Source of the DNA: Isochrysis galbana | Lineage: Eukaryota > Haptophyta > Isochrysidales > Isochrysidaceae | Length of the DNA stretch: 64,000 nt | Reading direction: 5' to 3' | Assembly (NCBI GenBank): GCA_018136815.1 | Contig: CM030932.1 | Span: 9,481,429-9,545,428, forward strand | In this document: positions 1-9,570 of the stretch, piece by piece | Position numbering within the stretch: position 1 is the first letter of the stretch | Layout of the letters: every line of letters begins with the position of its first letter | Program-made: the position numbers and the translations under genes | Notes under the pieces: model-generated | Database searches by the model: none | Seen by the model: only the letters and a program-made list of their open reading frames with translations | What the model was told of the DNA's origin: nothing

Positions 1-1126
1 TAGTTTCGCACTACTAGGTGCGCTGAGGCGTCTTTGAACGCGCTCGCCAGTGCCTTGTTGGAGGCCCGCGGGATCTCTTTGAATTTCTCGTCTAGAGTTT
101 GATACTTGATCGCGATCGGGCAGGGGATACCTGCCTTGCGAAAGTCCGCCACGTCCTTGAATTCTTCGCGGAATTTATTGGCGCAGTCCGCCGTGACGAG
201 AATCTCCCAAGGGCCGGAGGCGCTCTTAGACAAGAATTCGGGCTCGAGGTCTACGCCCTCCAACTTGTTGAGGTGTGCGACAATCGCGCCTAGGACCTCT
301 TCGTCCTTGGCCTTATGTCCCCCTTCTCGTACGCCGTAAAGGTGATTATGATCTTGTGGGAGTCTGGAAATTCGGCTTCCTCCTCGGGCTCTGGCTCTAG
401 GTCTTCGTCGAGTAGGGCCACCTGTGTGACCGGGGCGGGGGGCGGGGGTAGCCTCGCGTATGTTCTCGTATCCCTAGCGTCCATATGGCCCAATGTTGCC
501 ATTGTGTGGTCGCCCCCTTCCGAGGGATATGTGTGGCTTGTGCTTTGTGGTGGCCCTCTCTCAAGGTGGTGGTTGTTGTGGTAGGCCTCCTGGGCCTGTG
601 CCGCTTGCGTCAATCGCGCGCCTAGGGCGCGCTCGTCTGCTTGGCCTTCGGCGGCGCTGGAGAGTACCCCTCCTGTGTTGCCTCTCCTTTTGCTCTTGTG
701 CCCCTTGCTGGGGGGCCTAGTCTGCTCTTTGTCCAGCTCCTTGTTTTGATGCGGCATTCCCCCATGGGGGTTCTGCTGCAGATGGTGCCGGGCCGGCCCC
801 TCGCGCCGGAGCGCGAGGGCGGTACCGCGGCTGTGTAGGGTCCCGGCCCGGAGGCCTTCCCTTTGGAAGCGTCCCAGTGGTGTGGTGTGTCTGGTGTGGC
901 TGTGTGTTGTGTAGGGGGTGTGCTGCATGCTGGCTGCTGCCAGCATGGCGGCCTTGTTCGTGGCGTTCGCGGTGGTTCGCGGGCGTGGCAGGCTGGCTCC
1001 TGTGCCCACCTGGCTGGGTGGGTCGTCCTGACGCGGTCGCTTCGGCGACAGCGGCGTGTCACTCAAGCCTTCGTCCATCTCGGCGAGGGCAGCGGCAGCG
1101 AGGGAGGGCGGCGGCGCGCGCTCCAT
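1..1126 (-). pseudogene. Gag-like gene of a retroelement, copy A, frame-shifted and cut by the window edge
   Basis: An open frame runs leftward from ATG at 1126 to a stop at 290 (278 codons). Its N-terminal two thirds are Pro/Arg/Gln-rich and look disordered. Its end is acidic (a PEEEAEF stretch) followed by a beta-rich IIITFTAY motif. A different frame then stays open from about 310 to base 1 and encodes a folded-looking domain (HLNKLEGVDLEPEF, then FREEFKDVADFRKAG). The same domain recurs, also on the minus strand, in the relic at 42.7-43.4 kb, so the two frames belong to one protein. They are joined by a -1 shift at a GGGGG run near 320. N-terminal fragments of the same family lie at 38.0-38.4 and 63.2-63.4 kb. 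Calling it Gag rests on its repeat nature and disordered-plus-folded layout. No zinc knuckle or polymerase is visible. Confidence 0.6.
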
Positions 1127-1459
1127 GACCCTATCAGTTTACTGATAGTTGAGTCTAGAGTGTTAGATCTTATAGCTAGCTAGCTACTAGCTAGCGAGCG
1201 CGGCCGGCTAGAGAGTAGCTGATGTATAACATTATCAGGAAGTGCCCCCCCCCCCCCCCCTTTATACTACTCACTTCCTACCTGGCTCTTTCTTCTTACT
1301 TCATGAACATGAAGGACCACTCCCCACACATATGGGCTCGCTCGCGACAGAAAAATAAAAGCCCGCCGAAGCTTCGATCCCTTTCTCCCCTTTATCTCCC
1401 GTCCCTCCCCATCCCTTTTTTCTTCCGCTGTTCTCGTCCTCCTCCGCTCCCCTCCCACG
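1127..1459. other. Gene-free stretch: hairpin, GCTAGCTAG palindromic repeats, C16 run, pyrimidine-rich leader
   Basis: Bases 1131-1148 form a perfect hairpin 4 nt upstream of the gag-like ATG on the minus strand. Bases 1170-1195 hold overlapping TAGCTAGC palindromes. A run of 16 C spans 1245-1260. Bases about 1370-1459 are C/T-rich and lead into the next start codon, which fits a 5' leader or core promoter. No gene is seen. Confidence 0.6.
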
Positions 1460-2602
1460 ATGTCGGCGCTCCTCGTCGCTACCTCGTTGGCGCTCCTGGC
1501 CCCACTGCGGCCGAGCAGATCTGACGTGGCGAGTTCGAGGCGTGTGCGGCCGCCCGTGTGCATCCAAATCGGATGGGAGGCAGAGAGCTTTCTCTCCGGC
1601 CTCTCCTTCGATGCCAGCCTTCGGCTTCGCTCCATTATCCGCCAGCTGCCTGAGATGAGCGCCGAAGTCAGCAAGAGGACAAAGGCGTTGATCGAGCAGG
1701 CGTCAAGAGACGTTATCGAGCAGACACCGTCGGCAACTTTCGAGCTTGCCGCCAATATCGGCGCGAGCTTAGAGGCGGCGAGGCCGGTGGTCAGCTCGGG
1801 AATAGAAGTTATAGTTCCGCTGGTCTGCACTGGGATTGAGGTGGCAGTGCCGCTACTTCGCGCAGAAATGGACAATGCCGGGGAAGTCTTATGTAGAACA
1901 TTGACCGCGGCAATCGAGCAGAAAGGGCCACTTGTCATTTCAAGCCTCACCGAAACCCGAGACGCATTAGACATGGAACTGCGTGCATGTGTGGAGGTTG
2001 CTGCTCCAGCACTCCGATCAAGCGTGCATGGCGCAGGGGAGGTGCTGGGCAGAGCGCTGGCGTCCGGGATTGACAGCGCGGCTCCTGTAATGTGTTCGGG
2101 GATGAAACATACCGGGAAGACGGTGGTCAGGGCGATGGCGGCAGCCTTTGAGATAGCGATGCCTGTGCTAATATCCGCTCTCGACCGCACTCGAGGCGTC
2201 TTCGAAGAAGCGCAGAGTAGGAGCGAAGAGGTTGCGACACCTGCCGTTCATACCACAGTGCACAGCCCGCATCATGTTTGCTCCGCGCTTCAGCCTATTC
2301 TCCCTTACGAGTCAGTGCCATTTCATACCTCCGACTTTTGGATAAACCCTCCGCAAGACGAACTTCCTGAGAAGGATGTCCGTGGGAAGCTACGTGATGG
2401 TATTACAGAAAACGAGGCGACCCCTTGGCTGCTCCAAAATTTGGGGCCGTCTGGGGGCAAGGTGGCGACGCACGCGGCACCAGCCATGCAGCAACTTTTA
2501 GTGGACAGTCTCGTTGCTGGGAAGCTAGCTGTGGACGCGGCTGCACCACTAGCCACTAATGCAGCGAGAGCGCTGGTCAATACTTGCTTTTCATGGGCAT
2601 GA
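1460..2602 (+). CDS. Alpha-helical repeat protein of unknown function, probably organelle-targeted or secreted
   Basis: An intronless ORF of 380 codons; the ATG follows a C/T-rich leader. Residues 1-20 are hydrophobic (SALLVATSLALLAPLRP) and Arg/Ser-rich sequence follows, as in signal or plastid-transit leaders. From about residue 90 to 245 the protein repeats a loose unit of about 28-31 residues, each with a small-hydrophobic-Pro core such as AAPALRSS, AAPVMCSG or AMPVLISA followed by Gly-Glu-Val-Leu helices. I count five to seven units, predicted as paired amphipathic helices. A more polar linker follows (residues about 255-325), then one more Ala-rich helical stretch with an AAPLATNAA motif. 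I recognise no family. The regular Pro-broken helices could be a scaffold or lipid-facing surface, which is inference only. Confidence 0.75.
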   Translation: MSALLVATSLALLAPLRPSRSDVASSRRVRPPVCIQIGWEAESFLSGLSFDASLRLRSIIRQLPEMSAEVSKRTKALIEQASRDVIEQTPSATFELAANIGASLEAARPVVSSGIEVIVPLVCTGIEVAVPLLRAEMDNAGEVLCRTLTAAIEQKGPLVISSLTETRDALDMELRACVEVAAPALRSSVHGAGEVLGRALASGIDSAAPVMCSGMKHTGKTVVRAMAAAFEIAMPVLISALDRTRGVFEEAQSRSEEVATPAVHTTVHSPHHVCSALQPILPYESVPFHTSDFWINPPQDELPEKDVRGKLRDGITENEATPWLLQNLGPSGGKVATHAAPAMQQLLVDSLVAGKLAVDAAAPLATNAARALVNTCFSWA

Positions 2603-4238
2603 TGAGGATGTGGCAAGGAGCGTGGTGACTTGTTGATCGGCGGCTAATGAAGAGAACGCCACTCATATAGTTTTCGTTTGCAGCTTTTAGTAGGCTAAAT
2701 TGTGGACATCCCAAGGTGGGCGGACGCGTCGATGATAGAGGGCCGAACTTGAGCTATAACGAAATGGATGTTGTGAGAAGCAAGTTATCCCATCGACTAT
2801 TCTGCTGGATCGCCTCGTGGTTTTGTACTAGATGTGGTCAGCTACCTCCTCACCGCATCCTGAGGAGACGTGGCTTTATCTGGGGAGATCGTTCATTGCA
2901 CATTGAATGTGAGTTGTACTTCTTGTTTGCGAGCGCGCATTGAAGCTTGACTGACGTTCTTATGAGGCGAGAGTCCGTAAGGGGCCGCACCACGGTTTCT
3001 CTGGACTTGGTAGGACTCTGGAGGTTGCAACTAGGGTGGGGAGGGTTAGGGTATCTGCGTGTCTTCACGACCGTTCTATGCTTGTGCGCCTGTGTATCTG
3101 CCGCCAATGACGGTCCCCTGGGCCTCTACACATACTACTAGCGCGGTAGCCCCGCCTCGCGCAGCCTTGTGCAACGAGGTGCGTACGCACCCGGCCCCAG
3201 GCTCCAACAACCGCCACCAGCGCACTCAGGGGCCAGGGGAATGCCAGCGGGAAATAAAAAAACTTCTTAATAGTCTCGCCACACGCACGGCCCTGCACAT
3301 CTACCTCGCAGTCACGTCCACGTTCCCTTACCACTGCCTTGCGGCTCGTCCCCTCGTGTTCTACTTAAAGGGATGGGGCTTCCGGTCATGGGCGGCTTGC
3401 ACCGGTCCCCGGAGGTCCAGTTCTCTATTCCCTCCTACGCTCCTACGCCTTCACGCCCTCGGGCGACCGGCTGCCGGCTGTTTCGTTTGTCTACTTCCAT
3501 GGTCGTGTTTACGGGTTTGGGGCGTTGGCGTTGGGTCGTTGGGTGGTCTAGAGTTTTCGTGTTACGTGGGCCTGGGTCGGGGAGTTTGCTTGCGTTCAGG
3601 CGAGTCTTTGCGCCATCCCGAGCGCACGCGCCACTAGGGTCAGATTCGTGCTTGTCTCGAGGCAGTTTTTATCGTTGGTTCGGAATAAGGGAGCGCTAAG
3701 CTCTCTCACATCCTTAATTTTGGGGTTTCTTCCTTGGGCCTTGGGAGGGTTTTCGCTCGTGCGCACCGTCGAACATTTGCGTCTGAGGTTTCGAGGCCTC
3801 TCACGAGGGTCGTGAACCCGCTCAGTGTTCGTTCGATGATTAGTATGCGGTGAAAGGTGAAAGGTGTGGTTGTAGCGGTCAAACTCTACTCAGAGACGGA
3901 AGGGGAGGCCAGGGCCCAACCCCAGCCTCCTGTGCCCCCTGCGCCGGCCTCCAGGAGCCGCCAGGGGTCGCCGGTCGCCGGAGGGCAGCTGCAGGCTTGT
4001 CGCAGGCGCGCCATCGCCATTGCGCGTGCCGCAGGAGAGGGGAGAGAGAGCGCGGAGAAGGGGGTGGTGGGCGGAGCAAGGAGCAAGAGCTCCGCCCACC
4101 GAAAAATAGGCAAGTCCCGCACCTGTTTACAGTTTACAGGATGAAAGTTGGGACTAGCCAGTCGCCAGTCGGACTCGGACTGGGGCTGCCGCCCAGCCCG
4201 GTAGGCGCAGGAGGAAGTGGAAAATGGACCACGGGGGG

Positions 4239-4272
<34 letters not shown>

Positions 4273-4699
4273 CGGCAACGGACCATACCTAAGCCCTTCA
4301 TTCACCCCTCACCCCCACCCCAATACCCCAATCCCAATCCCCCTAGTAGTGTACGGGCGGAGCCGCCAGATCCAGATATCCAGATGGCGGGGGGAGAAGG
4401 GCTGGGGGAGTGGGGGTGTAGAAAGTTTGCTACGTGAAAATTGTGGGTCCTTAGCCGCGTGTGCGGTGTTAATATTTTACAGCTTATTTATGGGCAACGT
4501 GCCACATGCCCCCGCCCCCATAACAGAGACGAGACACCCTGCTGTCGTAAGGTCGTATCCTCGTATCCAGACTAAGTTGTTCTGTTGTAGAAGGAGGTTA
4601 GTTCAGTGCTGCTTGCAAGAGCGCGCACGTCCCACGCCGTCGCCCCGCTGCCGCGCTCCGCCCCGCTGGCCCCATCTCTCTAACTCTGACGCCCGCACG
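2603..4699. other. Intergenic DNA with a dispersed repeat and a 30-G run
   Basis: No convincing gene. Bases about 3240-3440 share a diverged repeat with 61120-61280 (A-run, then CTCGCCAC, CGGCCCTGC and CTTGCGGCTCGT blocks in the same order). Part of it recurs near 15230-15310. A run of 30 G spans 4240-4269, just after a shorter G-run. Bases about 4590-4699 are C-rich and precede the SET gene. Several long open frames here are low-complexity artefacts of G/C-rich DNA. Confidence 0.55.
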
Positions 4700-5668
4700 A
4701 TGGGCAAGCGGCGGGTTCGGCCGGGCGACACCACTCCAATACCAGCGTATGTGCCGGCAGTCGTGGCGTGGCTTTCCAAAAAGCGCCTCGACGTTCCCGC
4801 TCCGCTCTCTAAGTCGCTGGAGCGCGGAGTGCTCCCTGAGCCCGCGCTCGCTGATGAGATGGCGTGGGTGCTCTCAATGCTCCCAGCGCTTAAGGAGCGA
4901 GAACGGCGCAGCCTCATTCGACATGTAGAACGTCCGCCCAAGCCGTCCACCGACGTGGCGCACGACGACAGTCCTCTCGTGGAAGGACCTACAGCTGTGA
5001 CCAGCGACTCAGAGCCGGAGGAGGCAGTCAGCTCACCAGCACCTGCAGCGATGCTCGACTGGCCTGCCACGGTGATCTACAGCAACAACTATGTCTGGGA
5101 TCAAGCCATACCGTCTGATGTGCGCATCAAGTACGGACCCTCACCGCCGGCGGCCTCTCCCCCAGGTAATGCTTTGTTGGGACACGCACAGCAGACACTC
5201 CCTAAGCCGAGGCGCCGGCGGTCATCCACTTGCCCGCGCGTCGAGGTGCGACGCATTGAGGATGAGAGGCATCCAGCATTCGGGCAGTTTGGTCTCTTTG
5301 CCAGAGTTGCTCTTCCGCGAGGGGCGAGAGTCATAGATTACGTGGGCCGAGTCTCTCTGGGTGAGCACGAGGACAGGAAGTCGGACTATGTTGCTGAGTT
5401 TGGAAACGAGGGCGAGCTGGCCCTGGATGCAAATACCCTGGGCAATGAGGCGCGGTTCATCAACGATTTTCGCAACACGGGCCGACGTCAAAATGTCGAA
5501 TTCAAACTACGGCGTGCCAGCGATGGAGAGCTCCGGCAGGGAGTGTTTGTGACTTCAAAAGAGGGGATATGCCCAGGCGATGAGCTACTCATCTCATACG
5601 GCAAACCATTTTGGCGGGCGAGGGTCGGCGATCTCGCTGCGTTCATCACGCGCCTCCCTGGTCAATAA
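4700..5668 (+). CDS. SET-domain protein lysine methyltransferase
   Basis: Encodes 322 residues; the frame is open upstream across the G-run, but the ATG at 4700 (MGKRRVRPGD) is the first that gives a sensible N-terminus. The C-terminal half is a SET domain from about residue 180. GLFARVALPRGA and DYVG form the first part of the fold and AdoMet site. NEARFINDFR at about 248-258 is the conserved N-x-x-R-F-I/x-N/H motif with its pseudoknot partner. ELLISYGKPFW at about 295-305 supplies the catalytic Tyr region. The order and the NEARFINDFR wording resemble the ATXR5/6-like or stand-alone SET group. No PHD finger or pre/post-SET Cys cluster is seen. The N-terminal 170 residues are charged with no clear domain. 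Histone substrate is likely by family, but the site is unknown. Confidence 0.85.
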   Translation: MGKRRVRPGDTTPIPAYVPAVVAWLSKKRLDVPAPLSKSLERGVLPEPALADEMAWVLSMLPALKERERRSLIRHVERPPKPSTDVAHDDSPLVEGPTAVTSDSEPEEAVSSPAPAAMLDWPATVIYSNNYVWDQAIPSDVRIKYGPSPPAASPPGNALLGHAQQTLPKPRRRRSSTCPRVEVRRIEDERHPAFGQFGLFARVALPRGARVIDYVGRVSLGEHEDRKSDYVAEFGNEGELALDANTLGNEARFINDFRNTGRRQNVEFKLRRASDGELRQGVFVTSKEGICPGDELLISYGKPFWRARVGDLAAFITRLPGQ

Positions 5669-7813
5669 TAAGTGTGGTGACGGCTGCGACTTCAACCTGA
5701 AGGGTGGATCATAGGTCTTAGGCTAGTTATGCCAAATGCCGAGGCGCATGATTGAAGTAGGGGTAGAGGGTGGAATTCCCCCATGTTTCTTGGGCCCGAT
5801 AAAGAGGCCGTCAACGCATGGCCTCATCGGGCGGCCGCGGTCGGTGGCTCTCGGCTCTCGCGATCACAGTCCTCTCCTACCCCTGGGGGTGGTGTTGGGT
5901 GGAGGAGCGAAGAGATTGTGCCTCGCAAGCGCGCGATCAAGCGATGAGCCGTCTGGATCCTCGACGATAGATCGTCCACATAGGGCCCATCTTAACACTT
6001 TCACGGCACTCAGCAAGACGCGGCGTGAGAACCATTCTATGGCCACGCGTCACGTTCGATAAGATGCTCGATTCAGGTAATGTGGAAGAAGCCTCTGCGT
6101 ATTTCAGGTCAGCGTGGTGCAAACTCAGTCTCGTGAACTGCAGGGTAAGCCCAAGAAATGGGCCACACCTTTGCTCTCAGGGAGGTGATGCATTAACACC
6201 GTTTCTCAGCCGAGCTGCATGGGCGTGAGCCTTCGAATATGCTGCCGCCGTGCGAGAGGCGGGCAGATCATGCAGGTGCGGACTTCATGGGATCCCTCCT
6301 CTCACACTTATATGACCTAATTTTCCCAAACCAAGCGTCCCTCACTGATGATAACTTAAGGACAAGCATAAAATCGCTGAACTTCAGTCTTGATGTCTAA
6401 TCTTTGATCTGAGAGGCTCACACTTGCACGCACTGTTTGTGACAATCGGACCACAGTGAATTCATACCTGACGACTTTCGTTTCCTGCCCAGGAGAATGC
6501 ACAACCTTGCGAAAGGCAAGTGAGGGGGTGACGGTTTCACTATGCCCACAATGAACTCAACGTTTGGATGCACTCGTGGTGTAAGTCCTATTTGCTTCTG
6601 AGCGATCGTCAGCCGCAGAGCGAGGGTCCATTATAACCACACGTGCTTTTTACCCGCTCTGACGTCTTCAACGCATCGGTACGCATTGCTTGATACGCAC
6701 GAGCGCGGGAGGCTAGCAGGCTTGCGATAGGTGACCGCGTTGATGTATCTCCGATGTTCATGGTGTTGATGATCTCGGACCACAACATCACAACAAATCC
6801 TCGTCGGCATCGGCGCGCTCAGCGGTGGGACGTGGGACATGAGCGTGCATCTTACGTATTATGCATGTAGCGGACCCCCCCCCCCCCTCCACAAACCCGT
6901 TGAGCTTGCGCTACTTGCCGGGCCCTCGCGTCCCCGCCCTCCGTGCCGTGCGCGTTCTGCGTCATCGGTATTGCGGCGATGGCCCTAATTTTCAAACAAA
7001 TATTTCAAAAACTGCCTCACCAGTCATCAGGTCGCGGCGCAACAAGGGGATAGGGCTAACGTCTAACATTCGCACATTCACACGGGACAGGACCATTCTG
7101 CCACGGCAAAAAAAAACATCTGAAGATTCTGGGCATTCTGCCACGGCAAGCTCGCCCTTCCTTCTTTCGCGCGCAACTCTGGGGCATAAAGCGCGCGCGC
7201 GCGGGGGGGGGGGGTTGACGCTGGTGGAGGCTACGCCACGCGGTGGGAATAAGCTACAGCCACCGTCGTCCGCGAGGGGGGGGGGGGCGACGTCCGCGCA
7301 AGCCCGCGCGCGCGGGGGGTGATTTTGAGGCGCCGGGCTACCGGGCGACGGGGAAGGGGGCTGTGACGGTGCATTCAGCCGTCACCGTGTCCCCGTCACG
7401 CTGTGGCGTCCCGTGGGGTGCGTGGGCGCGCGGGGCACCCCCCCAGGCGCATGCAATCTGCGGCGGGGGGGGGGGTTGAGGGCAAATGGCAAGTGGGACC
7501 TTCAGGTGACGAGAGAAGGGGACGCGCGATCCCCCCCCGCCCATGCTTCGAGCCCGGCGGCCACCCGTGATCTCCCCCTGCCCACAAGATCTCCACGCCC
7601 CCCCTGCTTCGAGCGCGGCGGCCGCGCGAGTGTGATCTCCCCCTGCCCACGCAACATACAAGCTATGGCGGTGTGCAACAACAACAACGCCTTGCGCCTC
7701 TTGTGCAACAAGCTTGCAAGGAACTTGAGCCTCTTGCGAGCTCGTCCTAACGCCGAATCCCACCCCTAGCCTCGCTACATGAGAGAACTCATGTGAGCAA
7801 CCTGGTAGATGTG
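5669..7813. other. Intergenic DNA, low-complexity G runs and degenerate short repeats
   Basis: No gene supported. C12-15 run near 6877-6891; G runs near 7202-7214 and 7275-7287. Bases 7530-7660 repeat a module of GATCTCCCCCTGCCCAC and GCTTCGAGC about three times. The short insertion at 7094-7149 is listed separately. Open frames here are interrupted and compositionally biased. Confidence 0.5.
7094..7149. repeat. 24-bp A-run insertion flanked by a 16-bp perfect direct repeat
   Basis: CATTCTGCCACGGCAA occurs at 7094-7109 and again at 7134-7149 with no mismatch. Between them lie 24 bases: seven A, then CATCTGAAGATTCTGGG. That inner motif, always just after a run of 7-9 A, also occurs at 51197-51222, 55433-55461 and 61757-61786. 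The arrangement looks like a target-site duplication around a tiny insertion. Confidence 0.65.
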
Positions 7814-9570
7814 TCAATAGAGCCAATTCATCATATCAACCCCAGCCTCAATCTGTTTGGGCATCCAAGCATCCTCCCAAGGCAACCGCCATTGCTTCCA
7901 ACACGGCCAGGTACCAAAGATGCTTTCGGGGCATCGCTGGAATGGCAGCCAAAGATACGAAGCGTTGCCAACGCCACCCGGGCCATTGGCGTTCCAATTG
8001 TCGCCCATGTACACCGGTGTAAATTCGCCAGTGCTTACATTAATAATTGGGAGGACGAAGGTGGGCTGCGAATTGTAAGAGAGGCGTGCGAATAGACCAT
8101 CGCCGATGTCGCCGAGATAATCCCAATCCTCACCCCCCTCGAGCCCCCCTACCTTGCGATGTAACTGCATCGCATTCGGATAATACCACGTTGCGTAAGA
8201 GCAAATCATGTAGTGCGCGCCGTCGCCGGGAATGTCCTTGAACATGGCCATGCCCTCACAAGGCCCGGCTATGGCTGATGAAACAGTATACTCGACGTCA
8301 GTGTAGTCAGCGGTCAGGCGTGTGAGCATCGTGAGCGCATGATTGTCGGTATCTCGGATCAAGTACGCATCGTTTGTGCCAGGCTCGCGCCTGTACAATC
8401 ACAAAGTGGTGAGGCTCAGACGCGGACAGCCATGTAGCAGCTGCGGGATAAGATGAGCAACGGCAGCCCAAGACGGTTTTGAGTGCAACGCCTGGCGAGC
8501 AAATCGGGCGGAGGATGACGCAAGTGGGGCAAGAGTGCCAAGGACGGCCACGATGGCGCATGATTCGCCCGTCGGCGTGGTGCATTCCAATGCCGGTCCA
8601 CCAATGCTACTTACCAAATTTGTATGTCGTATGATTTGTAGCCGTTGGGGCGGATGGCGTGCTTCCACACGAAGGGCCCGAGCGGGGAAGAAGAGGTGGC
8701 CACGCCGGCGTAGGTATAGCCATACGAAAAAGAGTCGACGTGCATCCACATGACGAACATGCGCGTCAGATTATTGTACACCACTTTGGGACGCTCAATC
8801 ACGTACGGCCCGGGTTGGTTGTGCGGTAGCACAATGGACGTGTTACGAAAGACCATCCCCGCGCTCTCCCATGAGAGCATATCGCGGGACATGTAGCAAT
8901 TCACCTGATATGGCATAAGAGGACATCCGCTCGAGTGTGTAATAAGCTCAGGCAAGCGGGAATGAGAGGGAATGAGTCGATCCAGCACCGCTGGCTGCAA
9001 ACAGCGCAGCCTAGCTCTCGTCCCGTCTTGTGTCGAGCAGTTAGCGGTGTGGGCCCGCACCCCTTCGTTTGTCCATCCTTGGTTTACGCCTACAGGATAA
9101 CCGCGAGCGGAAAGGCCCTTCTGCGACTCGCCGTACCAATAGACAACGCCATCGTGCATAATCATTTGGCCGCCGTGCGCGTCGATCTTGGAGCCGTTCG
9201 TGTCATAGAGTGCGGGATGCTGGCGAGAGACGGCAGGCAGATAGGCTGTGTAGAAGATGTAGAGCGCAGTCAGGACAACCGCGATCAGTGGGCCGACCGC
9301 TGCACAACAGAGCCAGCAACAGCGGTGTCGGCGAGACTGGCACCATCGGCGAATGATTGGATACGAAGGCTTGCCCACACTCAGGTCGCTCCGAATCTTT
9401 TGCTGCCTCCTGAAGTCGGGGACGTCGTAGCACGGAAAGATGGCGAGACAGCACCAACGCAGCAGCGCACCCAGGCTGATCTCCGCGGAGGGGAAGTCGA
9501 TCTCCTCTTCGAGGAGCGGAGCGACAGCTTGCCGGCGCAACCGCGCGTCATACGGTTTGAGCGCTGCCAT
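7814..9570 (-). CDS. GH43-like (galactanase-type) glycoside hydrolase, type II membrane protein, 3 exons
   Basis: Exons on the minus strand are 9570-9061, 8904-8615 and 8390-7814, giving 458 residues. Introns are GTGCGG...CAG (156 nt, phase 0) and GTAAGT...CAG (phase 2). Splicing out the first restores a GVNCYMSRDMLSWE stretch typical of GH43 proteins, although that intron has no stop and is a multiple of three. Residues about 85-108 are a membrane anchor after a basic, Cys-rich cytoplasmic segment. AHGG (131-134), YWYGE (144-148) and ERPKV (Glu about 207, candidate acid) follow the five-bladed-propeller order of GH43 exo-beta-1,3-galactanase-like proteins. The substrate would be surface or secreted galactan-type glycans, in the Golgi or outside. 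Start chosen at 9570 (MAALKPYD); an upstream in-frame ATG at 9822 gives only low-complexity sequence. Confidence 0.85.

Noticed and set aside
8905-9060. 52 in-frame codons treated as part of the GH43 protein
   Set aside because: The stretch interrupts a conserved family block and has good GT...CAG ends, so it is better read as an intron.
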